Assembly (NCBI RefSeq): GCF_014199415.1
Contig: NZ_JACIJN010000006.1
Span: forward strand, 124,001-188,000
Length of the DNA: 64,000 nt
Reading direction: 5' to 3'
DNA from: Sphingomonas endophytica
Lineage (GTDB): Bacteria; Pseudomonadota; Alphaproteobacteria; Sphingomonadales; Sphingomonadaceae
Position numbers and translations under genes: made by a program. The notes below the pieces were generated by a model. That model worked only from the letters and a program-made list of their open reading frames with translations, was not told where the DNA came from and searched no databases. Positions 50,683-58,251 of this stretch are shown here, piece by piece (the stretch's first letter is position 1; the number at the start of each line of letters is the position of its first letter).

Positions 50683-51930
50683 TCAGATCCGCACGCCGGC
50701 GGCGGTGCCCCAGCGCGCGCGCCAGCCGTGCTTGACGATCGTGAGGCCGGCGAGCGCGGCGAGCGCGAGCGTGGCGAAGATCAGGAAGCCGGGCGCGAAG
50801 CTGCCGGTCCATTGCTTGGCGAGCCCCAGCGACGAGGCGAGATAGAAGCCGCCCACCCCGCCGGCCATGCCGACCAGCCCAGTCATCACCCCGATTTCTG
50901 CGGTGAACCGCTGCGGCACCAGCTGGAACACCGCGCCATTGCCGACGCCCAGCGCCAGCATCGCCGCGACGAAGCACGCGAGCGCCCCGACGAAGCCGGC
51001 CGACAGGCTGACCCCGACCAGCGCCAGCGCGGCGAGCAGGAAGACGACGCTGAGCGCGCGCACGCCGCCGATCCTGTCCGCCAGCGCGCCGCCCATCGGC
51101 CGCACCAGCGATCCCGCGAACACGCACGCCGCGGTCGCATAGCCGGCGTGGACGGTGCTGAGTGCGAAACGATCGGTGAAATAGATCGGCAGGCTGGCCG
51201 CCAGTCCGACGAAGCCGCCGAACGTCACCGCGTAGAACGCCATCAGCCACCAGGCGTCCGCCTGCCGCAGCGGCGCGAGATATTCGGCGAGCCGCTTCGG
51301 CGCGGGCGCGCCGGGCGCGTCCTTGGCGAGCGCCATGTAGAGCAGGAACACGATCAACAGCGGAATGCAGGCGAGCCCCAGCACCGCATTCCACCCGTAC
51401 AGCGCCGCCAGCGCGGGCGCGAACAGCGCGGCGAGCACCGTGCCCGAATTGCCCATGCCGGCCAGCCCCATCGCCTTGCCCTGATGCTCGGGCGGATACC
51501 AGCGGCTGGCGAGCGGCAGCGCGATCGCGAAGCTCGCGCCCGCGAAACCAAGGATCACCCCCAGCGCCAGCGTGCCCGCGAAGCTGGTCACGCCCAGCAT
51601 CCACGCCGCGAGCAGCCCGAAGATCACGATCAACTGGCTGATCGCGCCCGAGCGCTTCGGCCCCAGCCGGTCGACCAGCAAGCCGTTGACGACGCGCAGC
51701 CCCGCCCCGGCCAGCGTCGGCACCGCGACCATCAGCCCCTTCTGCGCCGGGCTGAGCCCCAGCGCCGCGGCGATGTCGGGCGCGAGCGGCCCGAGCAGCA
51801 CCCACACCATGAAGGCGAGGTCGAAATAGAGGAAGGCAGCGATCAGCGTCGGGCTATGCCCGCTCGCCCAGAAGCCGCCCGCCGCCTGCGCCTCCCCGTC
51901 TCGTCCGCGATCCCAGAACGCCGTCGCCAT
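50683..51930 (-). CDS. Nitrate/nitrite transporter, MFS family (NarK/NasA type)
   Basis: The protein has 415 residues and about 12 hydrophobic segments. NarK-type features: helix 1 FLYFDLAFMVWVLLGPLAP, MFS loop VNGLLVDRLGPKRSG near residue 82, and the nitrate signature region GFAGASFAIALPLASRWYPP near 133 followed by GMGNSGTVLAALFAP. It imports nitrate, possibly exchanging nitrite. It is the first structural gene of the nitrate operon, immediately downstream of the terminator-containing leader (51949-52066), so its transcription is expected to depend on NasT antitermination. Confidence 0.92.
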   Translation of the reverse strand: MATAFWDRGRDGEAQAAGGFWASGHSPTLIAAFLYFDLAFMVWVLLGPLAPDIAAALGLSPAQKGLMVAVPTLAGAGLRVVNGLLVDRLGPKRSGAISQLIVIFGLLAAWMLGVTSFAGTLALGVILGFAGASFAIALPLASRWYPPEHQGKAMGLAGMGNSGTVLAALFAPALAALYGWNAVLGLACIPLLIVFLLYMALAKDAPGAPAPKRLAEYLAPLRQADAWWLMAFYAVTFGGFVGLAASLPIYFTDRFALSTVHAGYATAACVFAGSLVRPMGGALADRIGGVRALSVVFLLAALALVGVSLSAGFVGALACFVAAMLALGVGNGAVFQLVPQRFTAEIGVMTGLVGMAGGVGGFYLASSLGLAKQWTGSFAPGFLIFATLALAALAGLTIVKHGWRARWGTAAGVRI

Positions 51931-51948
51931 CGCCCGTGCTCCAAACAG

Positions 51949-51993
51949 AAAAAGCCGCCAGGACGGCGACCCTTGCGGGTGCGTCCTGGCGGC
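51949..51993 (-). terminator. Leader intrinsic terminator of the nitrate operon
   Basis: On the minus strand, a perfect 12-base stem GCCGCCAGGACG / CGTCCTGGCGGC encloses a small inner hairpin (ACCC-GCAA-GGGT) and is followed directly by TTTTT at 51953-51949. It lies only 18 bases before the transporter start, after the ANTAR-type hairpins, which is the arrangement of a regulated attenuator. Confidence 0.88.
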
Positions 51994-52014
51994 GTCGTTG
52001 CCTCGGTGCGGTCA

Positions 52015-52066
52015 GGGGCGTCGTCGCCCCGCTCCGCCAGCGTGGACCTCCCCGGCGTTGGAGAGG
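52015..52066 (-). promoter_or_regulatory. ANTAR-type two-hairpin antiterminator RNA (NasT target)
   Basis: In the minus-strand leader, P1 (52066-52047) is CCTCTCC-AACGCC-GGGGAGG: a 7-bp stem, one pair G-U, with a hexaloop having A at position 1 and G at position 4, exactly the ANTAR loop rule. P2 (52030-52015) is GGGGC-GACGAC-GCCCC, a 5-bp stem with a six-base loop that keeps G4 but has G instead of A at position 1. The spacing of 16 bases between hairpins and the terminator 21 bases downstream fit the known two-hairpin class. nasT, whose product has an ANTAR domain, is 1.6 kb upstream. Confidence 0.8.
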
Positions 52067-52432
52067 CGTGTCGCTGCTATCTCGTGTCCGGCATCATTGC
52101 CCGACGATCATGAAGCTGCCTGATTCGCGGCGGCGATGCAAGTCCCCTTCGCACGCGCAGCATCATCGGCCAGACGCGTCGACAGCCTCGAGTCAATTGT
52201 CCTGTTGCGTCGCCCCGGCTGACGGAATGAGCAAGTGGGCGTTGAATTTCGATCGGCCCCGGAGTGGATCGACATTCACTCAACCTGTCATCCCGGACAT
52301 GATCCGGGATCCCGCTTTTTATCCACGTGGCCGCCAAGCGGGGCCCCGGATCAAGTCCGGGGCGACGAAAATCGGGGATGTTCCGATCGTAAACAACGGC
52401 GCTTCATCATGAATCCTGAATGTCGACCGGTC
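52067..52432. other. Leader upstream part and palindrome between nasS and the nitrate operon
   Basis: No gene is supported. The segment must hold the promoter of the nitrate operon on the minus strand, but I found no convincing -35/-10 or sigma-54 pair. A family A repeat occupies 52287-52366. Confidence 0.5.
52287..52366. repeat. Palindromic intergenic repeat, family A (copy 2)
   Basis: An 80-base inverted element starts GTCATCCCGGACATGATCC, ends GGATCAAGTCCGGGGCGAC, with inner arms GGGATCCCGCTT / AAGCGGGGCCCC. Same structure as the element at 23925. Confidence 0.85.
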
Positions 52433-53644
52433 CTACGGAAGCTGCGCCAGATAGCCGGCGATGTCGTCGGGATCGAAGGCGCGGCCGTCGAAGAAGCGAT
52501 CCTGTCCCAACAGCAACCGTCCCTGCGTCGATCCCGCACCGATCGGTGCATCGAGCGCGCCCTCCAGCTTGGAGCTGGCATTGGGGAGCGGCGCGCCCGA
52601 TCCGGCCAGCGCGGCGCGGTACAGGTCGGGGCGGAACACCGATTGCGCGGTCGCGGCATCCGCCGCGGAAAAGCGCAGCCCGTCCCAGCGCACCATCTGT
52701 GCATAGAGCCACGCCGCCTGACTGCGCCACGGGAAGTTGGCGGCCTCGCGATACTGGAACATGAAGTCGGGATAGGCGATCGGCGCGCTGCCCGGCGTCA
52801 CGCGGATGCGATCGGTGATCGCGCGCAGGATCGCCTCGACCGGCGCGTCGCAATATTCGGGCCGCGCGAGCAGCGCGGCGCTGTCCTGCGCGGTGTCGGG
52901 GCGCACGAAATATTCGGCCGCGGCGTGAAGCGCACGCAACAGTGCGGTCAGCGCTTCGGGGCGTTCGGCGGCGGTGTCGGAGCGCAGCGCCAGCACCTTC
53001 TCGACCCCGCGCCGCCAGATTTGCGCGGTCGCCAGCGCGATCCGCCCGACGCCGCGATCGACCGCGATCGCGTTCCACGGCTCGCCGACGCAGATGCCGT
53101 CGACCTCGCCCGCCGCCAGTGCATCGGCGGCGAAGGTCGGGCTGGTGACGGTGATCGCCACGTCCGCGTCGGGGCGGATGCCGACCCCGGCCAGCCAGTA
53201 GCGCAGCATGTAATTGTGGCTGGAATAGCGATGCACCACGCCGAAGCGCAGCGGCCGCCCGGCCGCTAGCCGCTGCGCCGCCACCTCCTTGAGCGCCGCG
53301 CCGAGCACGACCGGATCGCCGAGCGACTCGCCCAGCCCGCACGCCTCGCCGAGCGCGGTCGAGAAAGTGATGGCGTTGCCGTTCAGTCCCAGTACGAACG
53401 GCACGGTCAGCGCGACCGCCGGCCGGTCGCGTCCCAGCGCGGTCGCGATCGCGAGCGGCGCGACCAGATGTGCGGCATCGGTATGGCCATAGAGCAACCG
53501 GTCGCGCACCGTCGCCCAGGTCACGTCGCGCACCAGCTCGATCCGCACGCCCTCGGCGGCGGCGAAGCCCAGTTCATGTGCGAGGATCGGCAATGCGGCA
53601 TCGACCAAAGGCACGAAGCCGATGCGGAAGGTCTCGGCGCTCAT
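52433..53644 (-). CDS. nasS: Nitrate sensor NasS (NrtA/CmpA-like, no signal peptide)
   Basis: The protein has 403 residues from ATG 53644, overlapping the nasT stop. It resembles the periplasmic nitrate-binding protein NrtA (IGFVPLVDAALPILAHELGF at the N-terminus, AHLVAPLAIATALG near residue 55, VHRYSSHNYMLRYWL near 140, ICVGEPWNAIAV near 185) but begins directly without a signal peptide, so it is cytoplasmic. In the known NasS-NasT system the sensor holds NasT inactive until nitrate binds. Co-translation with nasT and the adjacent leader hairpins support that role here. Confidence 0.92.
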   Translation of the reverse strand: MSAETFRIGFVPLVDAALPILAHELGFAAAEGVRIELVRDVTWATVRDRLLYGHTDAAHLVAPLAIATALGRDRPAVALTVPFVLGLNGNAITFSTALGEACGLGESLGDPVVLGAALKEVAAQRLAAGRPLRFGVVHRYSSHNYMLRYWLAGVGIRPDADVAITVTSPTFAADALAAGEVDGICVGEPWNAIAVDRGVGRIALATAQIWRRGVEKVLALRSDTAAERPEALTALLRALHAAAEYFVRPDTAQDSAALLARPEYCDAPVEAILRAITDRIRVTPGSAPIAYPDFMFQYREAANFPWRSQAAWLYAQMVRWDGLRFSAADAATAQSVFRPDLYRAALAGSGAPLPNASSKLEGALDAPIGAGSTQGRLLLGQDRFFDGRAFDPDDIAGYLAQLP

Positions 53645-54222
53645 GGCAGGTCTCCCATCAGCGCTTCGCTGGTCACGATCGCCTCCGCCACCTCGGCGAT
53701 CCGGCGGTTCGACTTCATCGCGTGGCCGCGCAGCAGCGCATAGGCGGCAGGTTCGTCCAGCCCGCGGCGCTTCATCAGGATCGCCTTGGCGCGGTCGATC
53801 GTCTGCCGATCGGCCAACGCCGACTTCGCCTCGGCCAGTTCGGTCTGCAACCGCGAGAACGCCTGAAAGCGGCGGATCGCGAGATCGAGCACCGGCTTGA
53901 TCCGCTGCTTCGCCAGGCCGTCGACGACATAGGCCGACACGCCGGCATCGACCGCCGCCATCGTGGTCTGCGCGTCGGACTGGTCGACGAACATCGCGAT
54001 CGGCCGCGCCAGCGCGCGCGACATCGCGAAGAAGTCCTCGAGCAGATCGCGGCTGGGATTTTCGAGGTTGATGAGCACCACTTCGGGCGCGCTCGCCTCG
54101 ACCTGCGCGACCAGCGGCCCGGCGGGGTCGATCACCACCAGATCGACGAGCCCGGCATCGCGCAACCCTTCCGAGATGATCGCGGCGCGCGTGGTGCTGG
54201 TATCGATGATCGCGATCCTCAC
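53641..54222 (-). CDS. nasT: ANTAR response regulator / antiterminator NasT
   Basis: The protein has 193 residues. A receiver-like domain spans 1-125 (MRIAIIDTSTTRAAIISEGL, with VVLINLENPS where a phosphoacceptor Asp would be expected; the acidic site is degenerate). A coiled linker leads to the C-terminal ANTAR helices around 130-190: LADRQTIDRAKAILMKRRGL, DEPAAYALLRGHAMKSNRR. The A-K-x-x-L-M and A-Y-x-x-L-R residues are the RNA-binding signature. It should bind the leader hairpins at 52015-52066 and prevent terminator formation when nitrate frees it from NasS. Confidence 0.93.
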   Translation of the reverse strand: MRIAIIDTSTTRAAIISEGLRDAGLVDLVVIDPAGPLVAQVEASAPEVVLINLENPSRDLLEDFFAMSRALARPIAMFVDQSDAQTTMAAVDAGVSAYVVDGLAKQRIKPVLDLAIRRFQAFSRLQTELAEAKSALADRQTIDRAKAILMKRRGLDEPAAYALLRGHAMKSNRRIAEVAEAIVTSEALMGDLP

Positions 54223-54335
54223 GGCGCCGGGGAGTATCGCGCCGCGCCGCTTTGTTGCAACCGTGAAACGCGCACGATACGTCGAGGCGCGATGCGCGAT
54301 CCATGCTTCAATCCTGCCTCGATGCCGGTGACGTG

Positions 54336-55073
54336 ATGGACCGCAGTGCGCGACTGTTGATCGTCGACGACGATCCCGACATTCGCGAGCTGACCGCCGA
54401 TTTCCTCACGCGTCACGGCTATACCGTCGATGTCGCGCCGGACGGCGCGGCGATGCGCCGCGCGATGGCGACGAACGCCTATGCGCTGCTGGTGCTCGAC
54501 GTGATGATGCCCGGCGAGGACGGGCTGACGTTGCTGCGCGGGCTCGACCGTTCCGCGCCGCCCGCGGTCATCATCATGTCGGTGATCGGCGAGGAGGTCG
54601 ACCGGATCGTCGGGCTGGAGATGGGCGCCGACGATTATATCGCCAAGCCCGCCAACCCGCGCGAATTGCTGGCGCGCATCCGCTCGGTCCTGCGCCGCGC
54701 CGCCGCAGCCGCGCCCGAGCCGGGCGTGCGTCAGACCGCGGTGACACGTCCATGGCAGCATTTCCACGGCTGGCGGCTCGATCCGATCGCGCGACAGCTG
54801 CTCGATCCCGACGAGGTGGTCATCAACCTGTCGGATGGCGAGTTCCGGCTGCTGATGACCTTCGTCGATCATCCGCGCCGCGTGCTGACCCGCGACTTCC
54901 TGCTCGACCATGCGCGCGGGCCGACCGCCGAGCATTTCGACCGCGCGATCGACGTGCAGGTCAGCCGGCTGCGCCGCAAGCTCGCGCGCAGCGACGGGCG
55001 CGGCGGTGACGAGCTAATCCGCACCGTCCGCAACGAAGGCTATATGTTCGCGGCCGATGTCGCGCAGCGTTGA
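54336..55073 (+). CDS. OmpR-family response regulator
   Basis: The protein has 245 residues from ATG 54336; a longer frame begins at 54303 but the receiver domain starts at LLIVDDDPDIREL. Phosphoacceptor Asp is in LLVLDVMMPGEDG near residue 53, and Lys in DYIAKPANPRELLAR near 103. The C-terminal winged-helix DNA-binding domain ends DVQVSRLRRKLARSDGRGGD then LIRTVRNEGYMFA. The next gene, a histidine kinase, overlaps it by 17 bases, so they form a two-component pair. The target genes are unknown; the dioxygenase-like lipoprotein gene downstream is a candidate. Confidence 0.93.
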   Translation: MDRSARLLIVDDDPDIRELTADFLTRHGYTVDVAPDGAAMRRAMATNAYALLVLDVMMPGEDGLTLLRGLDRSAPPAVIIMSVIGEEVDRIVGLEMGADDYIAKPANPRELLARIRSVLRRAAAAAPEPGVRQTAVTRPWQHFHGWRLDPIARQLLDPDEVVINLSDGEFRLLMTFVDHPRRVLTRDFLLDHARGPTAEHFDRAIDVQVSRLRRKLARSDGRGGDELIRTVRNEGYMFAADVAQR

Positions 55074-56379
55074 TCGCAGCCGGCCGCTCGCGTGGCCGAT
55101 CTTCCTGCTCGTCGTGGTGTCGGTGCTCGTCACCGCGGTCATCTCGTTCGCGGTCACCTTCTCCGGCCCGCCGCCGTTCGAGCCGCCGCGCAGCCTGACC
55201 GGGATCGCACGCGCATTGAAGGGGGAGCCGCCGCGCCCCTGGTTCGGCGGCGAACGCCTGATGGCCCCGCCCGGCGGGCTTCGTCCCCACCGTCCGCCGT
55301 TGCAGCGCATACGCGTCGCGACTCCGCCACGGCCGCGGCACGCCGAACGCGCCAATGCCGAAGCGGCGGCGCGGCTGGCGCTGGTGCTGGCGGTGCCGCG
55401 CGGCGACGTCGTCGCCCTCACCCAGCCCGGCCGCAGCGAGGGCGAGGCGTTCGCGGGCGACTGGACCTTCGCATGGCGGCAGGGCGGCGGCTGGTGGATG
55501 GTCAGGAGCCAGCAACCGCCGTGGCTGACGCGCTGGCACGTCCGCACGCTGCTGGCGCTGCTCGCGGCGATCCTGCTGCTGTCGATCCCCGGCTGGTGGC
55601 TGGCGCGCGCGATCACCCGCCCGCTGCGACAGCTCGCCGCGGCGGCGGATCGTGCCGGCACCGGTGCGCCGCTCCCTGAACTGCCCGGCGGCTCGCGCGA
55701 AATCCGCGACCTCGCGCGTGCGGTATCGACGATGCACGCGCGGCTCGCCAGCCATGCCGAGGCGCGTACCGCGATGCTCGCCGGGATCGCGCACGATCTC
55801 GGCACCCCGCTCGCGCGGCTCGCCTTCCGCGTCGAGGCGCTGCCCGAGGCGGCGCGCATCAGGGCGGCGGCGGACATCGAGGAAATGCGCGCGATGATCG
55901 GCGCGACCCTGGTCTTCGCGCGCGACGATGCCGCCGCGACCGCGCTGGTGCGGCTCGATCTCGCCAGCCTGATCGAAAGCCTCGTCTACGATCTCAAGGA
56001 CATCGGCGCCGCGGTCGAATCGACCGGCGGGCCGCGCGCGATCGTCCGTGGCGACAGCGGTGCGCTACGCCGCCTGTTCGCCAATCTGGTCGAGAACGCG
56101 ATGCGCTACGGCGAGCGCGCGACGATCGGCTGGATCGTCGACGATGGCCGCGTCACCGTCACGATCGACGATATCGGGCCGGGCGTCGATCCGGCGCTCG
56201 CCGAGCGATTGTTCCAGCCGTTCGTGCGCGGCGATCCGTCGCGCAACCGCCTGACCGGCGGCACCGGTCTAGGGCTCGCGATCGTCCGCACGATCGCCAC
56301 CGCGCACGGCGGGGCGGTGACGCTCGGCAACGGCCCGACCGGGGCGCAGGCGCGCGTGGTGCTGCCGCTGTCGGCGTAG
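55057..56379 (+). CDS. Sensor histidine kinase
   Basis: The protein has 440 residues with two membrane helices, residues 12-33 (PIFLLVVVSVLVTAVISFAV) and about 165-182 (LLALLAAILLLSIPGWWLA), bounding a periplasmic domain rich in Pro and Arg. A HAMP segment follows (RPLRQLAAAADRAG), then the phosphoacceptor His in MLAGIAHDLGTPLARL near 246, N box LFANLVENAMRYGERA near 345 and G2 box GGTGLGLAIVR near 402. The sensed signal is unknown. Overlap with the regulator gene supports a cognate pair. Confidence 0.92.
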   Translation: MSRSVDRSRPLAWPIFLLVVVSVLVTAVISFAVTFSGPPPFEPPRSLTGIARALKGEPPRPWFGGERLMAPPGGLRPHRPPLQRIRVATPPRPRHAERANAEAAARLALVLAVPRGDVVALTQPGRSEGEAFAGDWTFAWRQGGGWWMVRSQQPPWLTRWHVRTLLALLAAILLLSIPGWWLARAITRPLRQLAAAADRAGTGAPLPELPGGSREIRDLARAVSTMHARLASHAEARTAMLAGIAHDLGTPLARLAFRVEALPEAARIRAAADIEEMRAMIGATLVFARDDAAATALVRLDLASLIESLVYDLKDIGAAVESTGGPRAIVRGDSGALRRLFANLVENAMRYGERATIGWIVDDGRVTVTIDDIGPGVDPALAERLFQPFVRGDPSRNRLTGGTGLGLAIVRTIATAHGGAVTLGNGPTGAQARVVLPLSA

Positions 56380-56517
56380 CGAACAGCTTCGTCCCCAGGG
56401 GGGCTTCTTGGCCCGCCCCCGCCTGCAACGCCCTGCAACAAGGTTGCGGCACCCCGACATATCAACGTGACCAAGCACCGCCACACAGCGCCCCAATCAA
56501 GCGGGAGCCCCTTCATC

Positions 56518-57420
56518 ATGACCGATCATCATCCTTCGCACGCCCATCGCCTCGCCGAGGACCTGCAGCGCATCGACACGCTGATGGCGCGGCGGCGCGC
56601 GTTGAAATGGGTCGCAGGCGCGGGAACGGTCGCGTTCCTCGCCGGCTGCGGCGGCAGCGACGCCGAGAGTGCGGACACGACGACCACCGGCACCGCCACC
56701 CCCACGCCGACCGTCACCCCGACGCCGACGCCGACCCCGACGGGCACCACCGCCACTGGCACCTGCATCGCCGACCCGCAGGAAACCGGCGGTCCCTATC
56801 CGGCGGACGGCACCAACACGTCGTCGGGGTCGACCAGCAACGTGCTCACCGCCAGCGGCATCGTCCGCTCCGATATCCGCGCCAGCTTCCTGACGACCAC
56901 CACCGTGGCGACCGGGGTGGCGGTCACCTTCACGATCACCGTCGTCAACGTCAACGCGACCTGCGCGCCGCTCGCCGGCTATGCGGTGTATCTCTGGCAT
57001 TGCGACCGAAGCGGCACCTATTCGCTGTACGGCAGCGGCGCGGGCGAGAGCTACCTGCGCGGCGTGCAGGTGACCGACGCCAACGGACAGGCGACCTTCA
57101 CCACCATCTTCCCCGGCTGTTACGACGGACGCTGGCCGCACATCCATTTCGAGGTGTTCTCGACGCTCTCCAATGCGCTCGGCGGGCGATATGCCATCCT
57201 GACCAGCCAGTTCGCGCTACCCGCCGGCGCGTGCAGCACCGTCTACACCGACACCACCACCTACCCGGCGAGCCGGACGAACTTTGCGCGGGTGGCGCTG
57301 TCGAGCGACAACGTGTTCGGCGACAACACGACCGCGCAACTGGCGCAGATGACCCCGACCTTCACCGGCGATCCGTCGACCGGCTATACCGCGACCGCGG
57401 TGATCGGCGTCGCGCGATAA
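56518..57420 (+). CDS. Intradiol ring-cleavage dioxygenase homologue, lipoprotein-like
   Basis: The protein has 300 residues from ATG 56518, with GGGAG 11 bases upstream. The N-terminus RRRALKWVAGAGTVAFLAGC looks like a Tat-type signal ending in a lipobox. A low-complexity Thr-Pro linker follows (residues 57-82, PTPTVTPTPTPTPTGTT). The dioxygenase core is visible: YAVYLWHCDRSGTYSLY near 158, ATFTTIFPGCYDGRWPHIHF near 195, giving Tyr and the two His iron ligands. Placement outside the cytoplasm is unusual for ring-cleavage enzymes and is seen in a subset of uncharacterised homologues. The substrate is not predictable. Confidence 0.83.
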   Translation: MTDHHPSHAHRLAEDLQRIDTLMARRRALKWVAGAGTVAFLAGCGGSDAESADTTTTGTATPTPTVTPTPTPTPTGTTATGTCIADPQETGGPYPADGTNTSSGSTSNVLTASGIVRSDIRASFLTTTTVATGVAVTFTITVVNVNATCAPLAGYAVYLWHCDRSGTYSLYGSGAGESYLRGVQVTDANGQATFTTIFPGCYDGRWPHIHFEVFSTLSNALGGRYAILTSQFALPAGACSTVYTDTTTYPASRTNFARVALSSDNVFGDNTTAQLAQMTPTFTGDPSTGYTATAVIGVAR

Positions 57421-57464
57421 GTTCGTCCTCTCGTCGCCCGGACTCGATCGGCAACCCGCCGCCC

Positions 57465-57547
57465 GTCGCCCCGGACTTGATCCGGGGTCCCGCTTCGTCT
57501 TCGCAACGACGGCAAGAAGCGGGATCCCGGGTCAAGCCTGGGAGGGC
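57465..57547. repeat. Palindromic intergenic repeat, family A (copy 3)
   Basis: An 83-base inverted element starts GTCGCCCCGGACTTGATCCG, with inner arms GGTCCCGCTTC / GAAGCGGGATCCC, then CGGGTCAAGCCTGGGAGGGC. The right arm is degenerate where it overlaps the last codons of the minus-strand gene at 57532. Confidence 0.82.
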
Positions 57548-58251
57548 GAGGGCAGCGGCGGCAGTTTCAATGTCGTCAGCAGCGCGGCGAAATGCGCCTG
57601 CGCCTCAGGAGTCGGGCCGGGGTACGGCCCCTCGGTCGGCTGGTCGCCGATATAGCCCATGTCGGCCTTCCCCTCGGGCAGGCTGTAGAAGCCGAGCACG
57701 AACAGATTGCGCAGCCGGTCCATGAACGCGACCGGTTGCGCCATCGCTGCGCTTGGCGTCTCGACGGTCAGCGCGTCGAGCAATGTCGCACGCTGCGCCG
57801 CCGTCGCCGCCGTGAACGCGCCGCCGTGCAACACGCGACTTTGCGCGTCGAGCCACGTCAGCCCGGCGATGATCTTGCCGCGATCGTCCTGTTGCTGCGG
57901 ATAAGGCGCGCTGATCCACTCGTCGATGAACGCGCCGACGCCCAGCGTCCCCGCCCCCGGCGAGGCGGCATCGGCGGGCAGGATCATGTCGCCGAGCATG
58001 TCGACCGTTGCGCGCTGCGGCTTGGTCAGCGTCAGCGGCCACGGCACCTTGGGCGCGGTCAGATCGGGATCGCGGCCATAGCCCGGGGCCGCCGGCATCG
58101 GCGCGATGCTCGCCGGCCAGTCGACGACCTTGAACGATGGCGGCGCGCCGGTCGCCTGCGGCGCGGCGGCGGCGGCAACACCGCGGTTGGCGAGCGACAA
58201 CGCGGTCGCGGTGGCGAGCCATTGCAGCGTGGTGCGGCGGGTGAAGGTCAT
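57532..58251 (-). CDS. Gluconate 2-dehydrogenase subunit 3-like protein (LacC-type)
   Basis: The protein has 239 residues with the Tat signal TRRTTLQWLATATALSLA, so it is exported folded. Core: LTKPQRATVDMLGDMILPAD near residue 78, then SPGAGTLGVGAFIDEWISAP and FVLGFYSLPEGKADMGYIGD near 190, typical of the small subunit of periplasmic sugar dehydrogenases. Its start overlaps the stop of the GMC subunit gene (ATGA). Such small subunits chaperone and co-export the FAD subunit, which lacks its own signal. The last residues (PSPSQA) are encoded by repeat-family DNA. Functions as part of a predicted glucoside 3-dehydrogenase. Confidence 0.85.
   Translation of the reverse strand: MTFTRRTTLQWLATATALSLANRGVAAAAAPQATGAPPSFKVVDWPASIAPMPAAPGYGRDPDLTAPKVPWPLTLTKPQRATVDMLGDMILPADAASPGAGTLGVGAFIDEWISAPYPQQQDDRGKIIAGLTWLDAQSRVLHGGAFTAATAAQRATLLDALTVETPSAAMAQPVAFMDRLRNLFVLGFYSLPEGKADMGYIGDQPTEGPYPGPTPEAQAHFAALLTTLKLPPLPSPSQA

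Noticed and set aside
47950..52113. 1,387-codon open frame antisense to nirD, nirB and the nitrate transporter
   Set aside because: Extremely rich in Arg, His, Asp and Gln, no recognisable domain, and it spans three confident genes plus the leader; a shadow frame.
52130..52160. Sigma-54 promoter for the nitrate operon near a TTGC on the minus strand
   Set aside because: Only the -12 TTGC part fits; the -24 element matches about three of seven bases.
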